DNA of 21,065 nucleotides from Larix sibirica (lineage: Eukaryota; Streptophyta; Pinopsida; Pinales; Pinaceae): the NCBI GenBank assembly GCA_004151065.3, contig NWUY0300003682.1:1-21065 (forward strand), written 5' to 3'. A model generated the notes under the pieces. It worked only from the letters and a program-made list of their open reading frames with translations, was not told where the DNA came from and did not search any database. Both the position numbers and the translations under genes were made by a program. Positions within the stretch are counted from its first letter, which is position 1, and every line of letters begins with the position of its first letter. Below, one piece after another: positions 1-10,446 of this stretch.

Positions 1-598
1 ATACTTCATGCATACATTTCATTATAAACTTTAAGGACACTATAGCTGTAAAAACCTTTGTTATTTTTTGTTCAAATTTTCTCTTCAACTACTATAATAG
101 AGGAGAATTTGCCTAGCTACCATCTTTATTACAAAATTAACAGCTGCATCAACAATTGCAACAGATAATACTTACTATAAATTTGCACAAGAGAAACCAG
201 GAAAACCATTTTCCAAAGTGTGCCTTCAACCTATTTACAAAGAAACAAAATCAGAATTTCCATTTTTTAACAACAAATCAATGTCTCTAAACAAAGAATT
301 ACTAAATGAAATCTTAATAACCTCTGCAGTCCTTTAATACTAAATGAAAGCAAAAAAGATAAGACCGAATGCAAACAACCCCATGCGTTCTCCAGGATCA
401 AATCCCTATAAAATATTGAACCCAAATAGAGACTAGCACCGTTGGCCTAAACCATTCTTTAGTGCAAACATCTATTTTGTTCTCTAAATATTTAGAAAAA
501 CAATTATGTGAGTGTCGTGATTTCATGCGTTCTTGAGCTAACCATGTACTGGACCTAACCACCTTTGACTCAATCCCGATTCAAGTTTAACCCTAACA

Positions 599-838
599 TA
601 ATTGGTTATAACATTGATCTTGTAAAGTTGATATTTTTAACAGTTTTGTTCTTCTGGTTGGATTTCCATAATAACTAATAATTGACATATACCATATGAG
701 AAATGAAGTAGATTGAAAAATAGAGATATGTGAGTGGTCAGTGCAACTAATGGTGTTTATAGCTTCAATAAGGTCATTAGGTAATGTTTTTCCCTATCTA
801 CTCACAAATGGAATGTATGGAGTCTTTTGTCTGCTCCA
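599..838. repeat. Dispersed 240-bp direct repeat, copy 1
   Basis: This stretch recurs at 2606-2845 in the same orientation and at the same length. The copies share the start (taattggttataacattga), a middle block around 'ggatttccataataactaat' and the end (ctttttgtc-like run to ctcca), and agree at most positions by eye. Homology stops abruptly at both ends. It could be a fragment of a retrotransposon LTR or leader, or a short non-autonomous element. No primer binding site follows this copy, so the pair is not convincingly an LTR pair. No coding potential is seen. Confidence 0.75.
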
Positions 839-2605
839 TTTACATTTGTGAAGCAAAAATTTTCATAAACTACATCTCTATAGTGTGGCATAGGTCATCA
901 ATCCATCACGCAAGTTAGAAGGTTTTTTTGTTAAACCTCCCAATTAGAGTTCTGGCACTCAAATATCGTCCATCTCCTTCATTGAAAACTACAACACCAT
1001 TTAGCCATTATTTTCAAAAATATCCCCAGTGACACAAAACAAAATTTCCTCAACTAATGCAAAAGGAAATTGAGACTATGGGATCAGAACATTTTGCATC
1101 ATCTAGATGGTAGTTTTGAAACCAAAGAAATATTAGACTACATGGAGCAAGTTTGATTTGTGTTCCTATGATAGCTTAAGTTGTTCTTGTGTACATTGAA
1201 TCATGTCCTTAAGAGCTCCGCTCTTCTTCAAACTTAAAATATCTACATATCGAAGATGGATCCCGCTCACCCCACAAGGCATAACATGGAAGGGAAAGGG
1301 AAGGAATTAGGAAAGCACCATCACTCCTACCTATTAAATTTCACAAACGCAATATTTGAATCTCCTACTTCATTATTCTTTTAGTCAATGAAAGCCTCTC
1401 TATAGAATAAATACTTTAAGATGTAATTAGACATCCTTGTCTCTATCTCATGTGTGTGGATATATAACATAGTGTAAGATTTCAATAGGAATAGCATAAA
1501 ATGAATTATGCAAACCAAGTAAAAGACATAATAGCTTAATAAATTTATGAAAGAACACATTGAGAAGTAATGATTAACAGTATTGGAAACAAACCAAGTC
1601 TTTGTTAGTTCCAACTACATGGAGAAAAAGATGAAAAAGGTCAATACTAATCTTAATGGCACAAAAAAAGCAAGGAAAAATAGTATATTGGCATGTAGGA
1701 ACTCTAACGGAACCAACCAAACCACGAAAGTGACACGACTACTCAAGACTTCTAAAAAGAATATTTCTATTGTAATAATGATTTGCTTTTCTAACACCAA
1801 CAAAACCAAGGTCTCCATGTTGCTTCCAACCAAACTAAGGGAAGATCTACATATCAATTCCTCCTTGCTAAGGGAAAATAAACCAAGAATAGCATGCACA
1901 TTCAAGACTTTGCAACTTGACCTCCTATACACATCTCAACCCACATCTTGCCTTGTGCTCGTGGTTATGAGAAAACTCTAGCAAAATGCAGCCAAGAATA
2001 AAAGCTCCAAAGATAAATAAGTTGGTGTTAGAACCGAAAGTTGGAATTAGAACCAAATGATTAGTTGCAAGAATAATGATGTGATACAAAAAAATGAGAA
2101 AAGACAAAAATATAGAAAATCCCTTTCTCGTCTTATGGAGACGAATATAGAATCATGTTAATCGTTGAGAATGCATAAAGGATTTAATGTTAGAAAAAGA
2201 GGTGGGTCTCATGTTCTCCCCACGCATGAGCTCTCTTTGTCAATTAAAAAATACAATGATCGATGCTTTGTCATATCATGGCCCTCCTTTGTATGTTAAA
2301 TTGGATGGGAAGAGAGTTTTCCTATTGCAATCTAGCTCACCTTATATTTTATGATAAGTGTTGCAATAAGTTATTTGTATTCATTCATACATCTAACTTA
2401 ATTACATAAGAGCTTAGTTAAATTGGATCATGTAGGTAAAATAGAAGTATTTGTACTGTTAAGTAAGCAACAAGATCATAAAAATTGATGCAACGTATCG
2501 TAGTAGTAAGTGATTGATTCTTGAGGGAGTAGTCATGAACAATGGTTCAAATTTGTATTTGAGCCCCTCTTGAGAGAGTGGTATCAAAATTTCAATTATC
2601 TAGGT
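839..2605. other. Non-coding stretch between the two 240-bp repeats
   Basis: AT-rich DNA with no recognisable gene, RNA or repeat. Open frames on both strands around 1583-1981 and 1615-1932 overlap each other, are low in complexity and match no family I know. They are treated as chance frames. Confidence 0.5.
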
Positions 2606-2845
2606 TAATTGGTTATAACATTGAGCTTGTAAAGTTAATATTTTTAATAGTTTTGTTATTTTGGTTGGATTTCCATAATAACTAATAATTGACATATACA
2701 AGATGAGAAATGAAATAGTTTGAAAAAAAGAGATATGTGAGCGGTCAATGCAACTAATGGTGTGTGTGGATTCAATAAGGTTAGTATGTAATGTTTTTCT
2801 CTAGCTACTCACCAAGGCAAGGTATGGACTCTTTTGTCCCCTCCA
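2606..2845. repeat. Dispersed 240-bp direct repeat, copy 2
   Basis: Second copy of the repeat at 599-838, same orientation, about 2.0 kb away. Just upstream (about 2579-2590) lies 'tggtatcaaaat', which resembles the first bases of a tRNA-iMet primer binding site of plant LTR retrotransposons. The repeat might therefore derive from the leader just inside an LTR. The match is short and could be chance. Differences from copy 1 are scattered substitutions and small indels, so the duplication is not recent. Confidence 0.75.
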
Positions 2846-2868
2846 CTGAGATTTCCTCTACCCTTCAG

Positions 2869-3222
2869 TTAGCACTCTAAGAAGGTCCATCCCTTCTTTG
2901 AGCCAACTAAATGGACAACAACCACATGTTTGAAAATTTCCTCTAAGACGACAGTCTTAGGGGTACCTTTGGCCTCCAATACCTCACCCAAGATGCCACT
3001 ATGTTTTTTTCCTCCAAATGAAGCAAGAAAACTCCCTTCTTTTGGCATGATAACTCTTGGTCTGATATTAAGAGATGCAATGCTAAAAGGGGACCTAAGT
3101 AAACTACCCTCCAATATCCCAAAATTTGCATGGTTATTGAAGCATTGACACCATCCATTGTTGTTGAAGAGCATGTAGAAAAACACTCTATCTTTTCTAA
3201 AAGATAATGGGCTCATTTTCAA
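2869..3222 (-). CDS. Unidentified 117-residue frame
   Basis: A continuous minus-strand frame from an ATG at 3222 to a stop at 2869. Its composition is mixed and protein-like, with a stretch GILEGSLLRSPFSIASLNIR near residues 35-54 and a lysine/glycine-rich part (KEGSFLASFGGKKHSGILGE) around residues 60-80. I do not recognise the protein. The plus strand of the same interval is also open for 72 codons (2930-3148), so one frame may be the shadow of the other, or both may be remnants of a dispersed repeat that starts right after the 240-bp repeat. No promoter, splice sites or signal peptide support a gene. It is probably a fragment of a mobile element. Confidence 0.2.
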   Translation of the reverse strand: MKMSPLSFRKDRVFFYMLFNNNGWCQCFNNHANFGILEGSLLRSPFSIASLNIRPRVIMPKEGSFLASFGGKKHSGILGEVLEAKGTPKTVVLEEIFKHVVVVHLVGSKKGWTFLEC

Positions 3223-3556
3223 TCTTGATGTTATCTAGCCAAATTTGGCAAACCTTCATCTATAGATATCATGTACTTTGAAACCATAAATCAAGGACAT
3301 TTACCCACATGCAAAAGGATTCTTTATAATGGAAATTAAACAAGATAAGGATAGAGATCGAATTATTAACTTTGGCCCTCGGTTCTATGGTAAATCCAAA
3401 CTCTACATGAAACTTGGGACCCCAATATTTGATTCATCATCAAAATCCCTCTCCATTTATTCCATCTAGGTAAGATTACAAATATCCCGTTGCATCTTTA
3501 GGGTTATGATTCACTTAAGGATATCAAAAATGCTCTTAGGAAAATTCCATTTTAGC

Positions 3557-5277
3557 TGATATGTAAATAGTGGGATTATTACCTATATGTTTCTCCAACA
3601 TGGATATCTAATAAAACTTTAAAAACAAAAACTTCTTCAATTAATGAAGTGTTTTAAGACTGAGAAATAAGGTTACATGTCAACTACCCAATAGTATGTG
3701 CTTGAGTTCTCTATCATTCTTGGGCATCTAGCTCTGTTTGGGAAGAGCACCATTCCATGCTCACTCACTCTAACTATCACATCAAGAATCACTCTTCTAT
3801 TATTCATTATTCAATTGTGAGTAAACACCATCCCCAAGACAAATCCTATTAACATGGTTTATTTCACCACAAGACAAAGAGAGGGAGGGAACCAGACACA
3901 ACACAACCTCCATTCATATGACTCCATTAAATAGTAACCAAAAAAGATGTGGAATTTCCAGACTCAACATGGTCCCCAATGAGATAACTCTATTAAGCAA
4001 TAAACAAAATAAAGACATGGAATGATCCAGATCCAATGCATCCTCAATCCAAATCATGTTTCCATTGTTTTAGTACACAGCAAACATAAGGGAAATGTGT
4101 TAGCCTCAATGAAGATCAATTAGAATAGTTATATTGAATAGTGTGCCAACACAAGAGATGGAATATGCCAACCTCAATGGTGACTGAAACTGAGAGTACA
4201 CACTTTATTAGAAGAAAAGACAAGGATAGGATTCCCAACTTGTGGGAAATTACACAAGATGCATTAGCATTCCTAAATTGACAATAGTAAGAGAATTCAA
4301 CCACAGAATAAGATATGTGATTTATTGGGGAATGTGTACAACCACAAGGCATGTTCCTTTGAGGTGATCAAGGAAAAAATGGGATACACTACCTCCTAAA
4401 CTACATGTAAGTAGGTTTTTGGTTGCCTTTATTTCCACAAAAAAAACTATTAAAATTTCTCTCTCTTGTAGGAATATAAACCATGATAAACAATTGCAAT
4501 ATCTCTCTAACCATAGCCACGGATCTCCTAGGTTAACATTGATGGATGATCAGATTGTGTGATTGTTCTATTCACATAATGTAAATAGAAAAATGAATGT
4601 ATGGGTGAGAACTAGTGGAACTTACTTGCTACAACCTCCAAAACCATCTATTTGAGCATTTAAACATTAAATAAAACACCAACAACTCACAAAAAGTATT
4701 AAAACACAACATAGAAGAATCATCACACATGAGAAACAAATTTACCCTGAAAACCCAATTAGCAAAACTTGTATTTAATGGGTTCATCTAGGCTCTTTTA
4801 TTATTTGTCAATGTGCATGTTATAGGCTCTTTGGATCATCCTCGAGATTCATGTGGAAATTTGGGTAGCATTTCCTTCACTCTCATCCAAAGAACCCCTT
4901 TCTCATTATGGAAAATGGGTAAATAGGAGGATGCTCGGTTGGATAGCTACAAACTCAGGAATCTCCAACTCTTCAACTTCCCAAAGTTCATTAAGATTCT
5001 GTCTTGTATTTTCCTTCCTTTAAGACATTTGAGGAAAAGTCTCATGTTTTATTTTTTAAATGCATGATATATTCTTATTCTTCTTTTTTCAAATATGTTA
5101 CCTTCCTTTATTACATTAAATGGAATATCCTTACAATGTGATTTTAATGCAATGGGTGAACATAGATTGTAATGGCATGGAGACCTTCATGCCAATACCT
5201 TGTCCCCTTCTTTGTCCTCAGACTTGAACCTCATGTGTTCCTTTCCTTGGGTCCATTTTTGTTTAGATCCTTTTTCA
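3557..5277 (-). repeat. 3' LTR of the gypsy element
   Basis: Aligns along its length with 12350-14056. Clear homology begins at 'cctatatgtttctccaaca' (3582 here, 12375 in the other copy), with weaker similarity back to a TG at 3557. It ends near 'tttagatcctttttca' at 5277. Outer limits are uncertain by about 30 bp. The inner part contains the reverse complement of a short frame, including CHYN.CSPIALKSHC, that may be the tail of the polyprotein overlapping the LTR. No sharp polypurine tract was identified next to the inner end. Confidence 0.8.
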
Positions 5278-5551
5278 GACCACATCTCACCATCGAGAGT
5301 CTTTTGGTCCCTAAAATATTCCAAGTATATATAAGGGAACCTTCCTTCAATATGATTTCTCTCATACCATTTTTCCTTGAATCCATAGATTTAGTCCCTT
5401 CAGGCCAGTTTTCCATAGCTCCTACCATCCTCTATAGGTCACTTTTTCTTTTTGTCGTAGCATTGTGTCCTCTTCCAATTCTACAAGTGTGTGTAGTGCA
5501 ATCTCTTCAATACTGGGAAGAATCTATTGATCCCCATATCAATTCAACATA

Positions 5552-5750
5552 GATGTCTCAAACAACTTCAGGTACTCTAGGTTCACCACTGAACTCATCT
5601 GCATATATGGAGGGAGTCTCAATTTGAAATCATTCTCATTCACTTGTTCAACGATGTCAAATGGTTTGTACTTGAGAGGATTGATATTCATTGTTTTTCC
5701 TTGCAACCATTCCTTGTGTAGGTGAAGCCATATCTTATCTCGAGCATTGA
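5552..5750 (-). pseudogene. Gypsy integrase C-terminal domain remnant
   Basis: A readable stretch of about 65 codons: KIWLHLHKEWLQ, then the beta-barrel consensus PLKYKPFDIVEQVNENDFKL, RLPPYMQM and SSVVNLEYLKLFE. This is the DNA-binding GPF/Y-type C-terminal module found in many plant gypsy integrases. No chromodomain-like aromatic cage could be read in the following 270 bp to the LTR, where VELEEDTML and a degraded tail occur. The plus-strand frame 5172-5552 and the minus frame 5428-5231 lie in this tail and the LTR edge and are not counted as genes. Confidence 0.7.
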
Positions 5751-5919
5751 CCTAGTAGTATTCTCGATGTTGGCCATGCCTGGATTTGTACTATTGTTGG
5801 CTTCTTTCAAGTTTCTCATGTACCTTAAGTTGTATTTGCCTAATCTTGTCCATGAACATGCTTGCTATATTATCATCTCCTTGTAACTCTAGATTATCCT
5901 TCTATTACCCATATGCCAC

Positions 5920-6410
5920 ATCAAATCGTGAAGGAAGTAGATTTCCAAAACAAGTCTCAAAAGGAGACTTGTTGGTGGAGGAATGCAATGCCTGGTGGTA
6001 CGAATGTTTAATGTACACCAATTTTTGATCCCATGTATTCAGATGCTTTCTATTATATCATCTTAGAAGGTGTACCAACATCTAGATGGAAACCTATGTT
6101 TGTCCATCAGTCTATGGATGGAATGTTGTGGAATAATTTAGCTTGGTATCAATCCTCTCCCAAAGTTCTATCCAAAACTTACCCAAGAACCTACCATCTA
6201 GGTCAAATATAATGGAGATAGGAAATCCAAAATGTACATAAACGTGACTAAAAAATAGCTCAGCTACCTCTTGTCCAGATATCATGTTCTTACATGGCAT
6301 TAATAAACACATATTTCTAAAGAAATCAGCAATGATAAACAAATCGTTATGGCCTCTACCTAACATGAGCAGTCCTCCAATGAAGTCCATGAAGATGATA
6401 TCCAAGGTCT
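5920..6410 (-). pseudogene. Gypsy integrase catalytic core (DDE) remnant
   Basis: The frame 6405-6112 reads IIFMDFIGG (first Asp kept), GHNDLFIIADFFRNMCLLMP, VAELFFSHVYVHFGFPISII, FDLDGRF (second Asp kept), FWIELWERIDTKLNYSTTFH. It continues past in-frame stops as TDGQT, where the catalytic Glu codon is replaced by a stop, then VHLLR, DQKLVYIKHSYHQALHSSTN and KSPFETCFGNLLPSRFDVAY to about 5920. These are classic retroviral-type integrase core motifs of plant Ty3/gypsy elements. Loss of the Glu and a Q-to-stop change before TDGQT make it inactive. Plus-strand frames in this interval are shadows. Confidence 0.85.
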
Positions 6411-6800
6411 ACTTGGTACTGGTAGTATAATATATAGCCCAAGCTTCCAAATGCTTGGCTTGTTGGTGCTATATAATACACAACCTCTAGCAAACATTGC
6501 CACATGTTGCATCTTCGTCCGGTACACATACCTTTGTGAATTTTCCATTGTCTTCATCACTCCAAAATGTCCAATGATCTTGGAAATGTGACATTCCCTC
6601 ATTAGTTGAATGTTTTTTTCTTGTGGGATGCACAACTTATCCAATTTATATAGCAGCACATACTTGAGGTGAAATTCAATCCCCTCCATGATGGTGATTG
6701 ATCTCTCCTTCAACTTCTTTTTGACACACCAGAAATATGCATCTCCCTCATAGTATTTGTTGAGAATATCGTGGGTGAATGGTTCAAGTTGCATGATCAA
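6360..6800 (-). pseudogene. Gypsy integrase, zinc-binding domain and linker
   Basis: An open minus-strand frame of 146 codons. After a variable lead (LKYVLLYKLDKLCIPQ) comes the HHCC region: ECHISKIIGHFGVMKTMENS, with both histidines, then QHVAMFARGCVLYSTNK, where the expected C-x-x-C pair is largely lost to Phe and Tyr. IWKLGLY..LPVPSRPW follows, which in relatives leads straight into the catalytic core. At that point (about 6410) the frame shifts, and the core continues in the frame that ends at 6112. The zinc finger is probably non-functional. Confidence 0.75.
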
Positions 6801-6863
6801 ACGTATTGTTGCAATCTTCTTTAGTGGTGGTCATGAGAGCATGTTTTCTAGTTTATTTGTGAA

Positions 6864-7076
6864 TCATTTCTTATCATTAATCAGTAGATGGAGATAGTGC
6901 TTCCATTTATCTATTGCTTGCACAATTGTGAAGTGCTCTTTATCATAGGTGGGGTAATCTAGTACTACTCCATGTAACAACTCAAAATGGTAACATATTG
7001 GTCTTCCTCCTTGCATCAGTATTGCTCCCAATGTATATCCACTAGCAACACTCTCTAGCTCAAACAATTGGTACAA
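6864..7076 (-). pseudogene. Gypsy RNase H remnant
   Basis: Seventy codons without a stop that match the RT-linked RNase H of plant gypsy elements: SGYTLGAILMQGGRPICYHF, then LDYPTYDKEHFTIVQAIDKW and KHYLHLL. In relatives the first part reads DASG with a catalytic Asp; here the equivalent residue is Val (ESVASG), so the metal-binding site is broken. The domain ends abruptly. The usual continuation (H.TDH..L..L and the linker ending in ADALSRR) is not found before the integrase zinc-binding part, suggesting an internal deletion near 6850. Confidence 0.75.
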
Positions 7077-7104
7077 AAGTTGGGAATGGCCAAAACGGGA
7101 GCAT

Positions 7105-8130
7105 CACTTATCCTTCTCTTCAAGTATTCAAATGCACTTTGTCTTGGACGTCCCCACTGGAAGATATTCCCAAAGGTCATTACGGATTTCAAATGTTTTG
7201 TCACTATAGAGAAGTTGGAAATGAATTCCCTCAACTACTCAGTTTCTCTTGGGAAGCTTTTGACCTTGTTCAAGCTAGTTATAGTAGGCCATCGATTGAT
7301 GGCAGCAATCTTCTTTGGATCTACTCTCATCTCACCTCCACAGATGATATGTCCCAAATAAATTAATGACTCCTTCCCAAACTCTCATTTCTTGAAGTTG
7401 ACAATCAATCGGTTCTCCTTTAAGGTCTCAAACACCTGCATCACATATGAGAGGTGCTCTTGCCAAGTGTTATTGAAGATTAGTATGTCATCTAGATATA
7501 CTATTACCGAAATGAATCAATAAAGGGATGTAGCACATCATTAATCATCAATTTGATGAAATTTCCAGGTGCATTACAAAAAACAAAAGGAATCACTAAC
7601 CATTTGTATAAACCTTCTCATTTTGAATGTTGTGTTCCACACATATTCAGCTTTGATCCTCAAATGATGGCATCCTAACTTGAGGTCCAACTTGGTGAAT
7701 AACTTGGCCTAATAAAATTGATCCAAGTCATCGATCCTTGCAAAGGATATATGTTCTTGAAGGTGATATTGTTCAATTATCAACATTCAATGCACATTCT
7801 CTACCCCCCATCCCTCTTTGGCACTATGATTATGGGTGAACTACACGATAATATACTAGGTCTAGTTACTCCCTAATCCAACAACTATCACAATTGATTC
7901 TTCACTTACTTCAATAATGGACGGCCTATATATTCCAATGTTATGCAGTTTTGATTTCAACAACAACTGAATTTCATGCTCTACTTTTTTATTAGGTTTC
8001 AATCCCCAAGGATCCTAAAACACATCCTTGTAGACTTCAATGAATTGTTGTAGTTTTTGACACTGCTTGCCACTGCATCCTTTCAAGGATGCATCCATAT
8101 CCACTTCATTACCTTCTCTTTGTTTCTTTC
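7105..8130 (-). pseudogene. Gypsy reverse transcriptase remnant
   Basis: Entry segment: LQQFIEVYKDVF then VEHEIQLLLKSKLHNIGIYR (about 8050-7910), typical of the start of plant gypsy RT. A strongly eroded middle follows. Then comes the catalytic palm segment VIVYLDDILIFNNTWQEHL with the YLDD box at 7501-7487, VFETLKENRLIVNFKK, LIYLGHIICGGEMRVDPKKI, a thumb segment (REFISNFSI) and FQWGRPRQSAFEYLKRRISD. Stops and several frameshifts interrupt it, and the finger region between about 7900 and 7620 is hardly readable. The YLDD aspartates survive, but the protein cannot be made whole. Plus-strand frames at 7068-7366 are shadows. Confidence 0.8.
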
Positions 8131-8239
8131 CTCCTCTCAATAACAACAAAACTAATTTCTTTGTGTTGCATATGATTATCTTGGCCTGGTGAGCATTGAT
8201 TGGAGAAAGTTACCTTTTTTCTTTGTGCATGTAGATGGC

Positions 8240-8780
8240 ATATGCTTTCCCATCCTTAACAAGATTGTACAAGTTTTCTCTCCTTCTAAATATATCATCT
8301 CTCAAACACAAGTATGGGTTTCCCAATATGTCCCTACAAACATCCAATGGAACCACATGCTACGATTTTGTCCACAAAGTTCTAGTTAGTGGCAAACTTG
8401 AACTTGCATTGGTCTTTTAACTTTATCTCCACATCTTGTCTCACCCAGCGTATGGAGTATGGTAGTGGATAGTCTTGGGTCTCTAGGCCAAGCTTGTCAA
8501 GCAACTAGGAAAAGATCAAGTTGAATTTAGAGCTTCGATCAACCAATCATTCTATTTTACTCTGCCTCATGTGGATTTTGATGTTGAACAACTATGTCAT
8601 CGCCTTGTCTTCTTTATGATTGTGACCAACCAATGTTGCTTCCCTATAAAGAGTATTCATGCATAGACTTTCCTGAATGGTCATGCTGGAGGACAAACCC
8701 TTCTCAACCAGTGGTGGTCTCATCAAGAGGATAAGGGAAACACTAGGGAAATCGTAATCATTGAGCTATCTGACCCATAT
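8240..8780 (-). pseudogene. Gypsy aspartic-protease region remnant
   Basis: Minus-strand text readable with stops and frame changes. The segments SSMTIQESLCMNTLYREATL, LLDKLGLETQDYPLPYSIRW and VRQDVEIKLKDQCKFKFATN, and in another frame VVPLDVCRDILGNPYL, resemble the part around and after the retropepsin domain of plant Ty3/gypsy polyproteins. The usual DTGAS-type active site is not intact: the matching place reads LIEALNS or IDRSSKFNL, depending on frame. In an active element this protease would process gag-pol. The N-terminal boundary with the nested insert is not sharp (about 8780-8845). Confidence 0.55.
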
Positions 8781-8844
8781 CGAGAGGTCTCTTGGTTGTT
8801 TGAAAGATTGACGAACCATGACTCCACGTCCCAAATGAGCTTGT

Positions 8845-9030
8845 ATGTTATATATGTTTGTTTATACACCATTTAGCAATGAGCAAAGTTTAGTTGGGCA
8901 GAGATATCTCCAGCAAGATATTGCACCAGTCGGCTACATACCAAGCAACCAAGCGGTTCTACCTGTCTTCATATCTAGTCTTTGCTCTAGTTTTATGCAA
9001 TCTTTTTTAATTATTGGTACCCAAGAATGA
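8845..9030 (+). pseudogene. Unidentified frame at the left end of the nested insert
   Basis: An ATG at 8845 opens 61 codons on the plus strand, including SLVGQRYLQQDIAPVGYIPS and NQAVLPVFISS. It is in a different frame from the better-preserved 9074 frame just downstream. If it is real, the two are separated by a frameshift and a short eroded stretch, which would make this the N-terminal part of the same ancestral protein. No family is recognised. Position and composition are the only support. Confidence 0.3.
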
Positions 9031-9073
9031 AATTTATTTCAAATTTGAACCTATTCAACGTTGATATCCATAT

Positions 9074-9555
9074 ATGTATTGGAACAAGGCTCCTTTTAAC
9101 TTCTACAAGATTCAAGATGCATTTGCAGGGCCCTTTAGGCACATGTTGATAGGCACAGAGCCTGACAGATTGGTGGCTGCATGTTGGTCATTCCTCATCA
9201 GAAAGGGTGAGTATGTTTTTGAGGATTACTACAGCTACATCAGGGTTTATGGATTTGAGGGGATACCCTACCTACTGCCACATTTTGTTTGTCAAAGATT
9301 TTTTGTATCAAAATTTTGTCGACAATATGAAGGTTGTGTGTGTGTTTGTGATTAGAAGAAAAGAATACAAATCATCTCAATTCCTTTTAAGTGTGTTGGC
9401 ATTACTGTCAAAAACATTAACCACTTGATAGAACTGGCTAGAGAAACGAAAGGGTTGGAGTTGAAAGATGTAGATGAAATCCATGGTTTTGAACCTCACA
9501 ATCTCTCTGTTGCACATCAATCAACAAGATGGTTTGGTCATTTCGAAATAAGCCG
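9074..9555 (+). pseudogene. Unidentified protein remnant, about 160 codons
   Basis: An ATG at 9074 opens a frame that stops at 9355 (TAG) and then continues in the same frame to about 9555, so one internal stop breaks it. The first part is strikingly protein-like: aromatic residues throughout (NKAPFNFYKIQDAFAGPFRH), then LVAACWSFLIRKGEYVFEDY, YIRVYGFEGIPYLLP and FVCQRFFVSKFCRQYEG. After the stop come IPFKCVGITVKNINHLIELA and LKDVDEIHGFEPHNLSVAHQ, ending in two stops. There is no membrane segment, zinc finger or catalytic signature I know. The upstream base order suggests the frame originally continued 5' (NVDIPYMYWN-like after one shift). I do not recognise the family. It may be an ORF of a plant retroelement or a captured gene. 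Confidence 0.5.
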
Positions 9556-9556
9556 G

Positions 9557-9969
9557 TGATAATGAGACTCCAAGTGATAAGGAAGAACCCTACAATTCTA
9601 GTAATGAATTGAATGGGATGGAATCATCCAACCTAGGTAATTTTTCTACACATAATACCTCAAGTACTAGGAAAGTCGGAAAAGGAAAAAAAGAAGAAAG
9701 TTTTTGAAGTAACAATCCATAATCATGTAAATTTCGCCACGACCAGTGAAGGAAGAGGAAGAAAAGTTTCTCAATATGAACGAACCACCACAAATTAGGG
9801 AAGGAATCCCTCTGTCACCCACTCGAATGGTGATATCAAAGCAACCACTATCAACCCTATAGGTGGTGGTGACGATGAGGATCCCTCTAGGACTAATATA
9901 TCGTTTTACCATATTTCTTCCTCAGTCCCAAAAAGGGATAGATCTCCTAGTCTTGGGAAGGGGAAGTAA
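9557..9969 (+). pseudogene. Charged, low-complexity continuation of the nested insert
   Basis: After the stops near 9555 the plus strand can be read with frame changes as a serine-, asparagine- and lysine-rich stretch. It includes EEPYNSSNELNGMESSNLGN and, from about 9667, KRKRKKKKVFEVTIHNHVNF, then SVTHSNGDIKA and a GGGDDEDPS acidic patch, ending in a stop near 9969. This looks like a disordered linker with a basic cluster. The opposite-strand frames over 9590-9912 are taken as shadows. Evidence is compositional only. Confidence 0.25.
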
Positions 9970-10446
9970 CTCATGGAAATTGATTATGTCCTAGAAGAGT
10001 TGTTCGAATGGGCATTCATGTAGTTAGGGAACAGTGGGATGATTACAAAAGAAGTGAAGTAGGAAAACTTGCCCACTTTCGAAGACAACTCAATATCACT
10101 CCAACATGTCGTTTTTAGCCCAGATACAAGAAATATGCATATCAAGTGAATCAAGGTAAAGGGAAGAGGGTCATGGAGTAGGAAAACATGGATTTTGATG
10201 CACGGGATCTAGGAACGGGTAGAACATGGAAAATATATTAGGCGACTATAGACATGTTGAAGTATTCAATAGAGGAGCAATGAGAAGAAAATAGTACACT
10301 AAAACAGACTCCTGGAACTAGAAGCTACATTGGACCCAATACCAATGTTTACTAAACCCTTGGCTATATGTGAACCTGAAAGCTAGCAAGAGGATAAGAG
10401 TGAAAAGATTCCCAATGCCAAGCAAGCTCAAAGCTTAATTAAGGGC

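Noticed and set aside
1-598. Left edge of the window
   Set aside because: No gene, RNA, repeat or regulatory signal that I could support; AT-rich non-coding DNA.
1583-1981. 132-codon plus frame with overlapping 105-codon minus frame
   Set aside because: Repetitive Lys/Asn/Thr or Phe/Leu/Ile text of AT-rich DNA with no motif or signal; chance frames.
599-2845. Calling the 240-bp repeats LTRs of one element
   Set aside because: No primer binding site after the left copy, no purine tract before the right copy and no target duplication could be shown.
5172-5552. 126-codon plus-strand frame
   Set aside because: Lies across the LTR edge and integrase tail of the minus-strand gypsy element and has no family similarity; a shadow frame.
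7068-7366. Two overlapping plus-strand frames
   Set aside because: Exact antisense of the gypsy reverse transcriptase thumb region, which is clearly readable on the minus strand.
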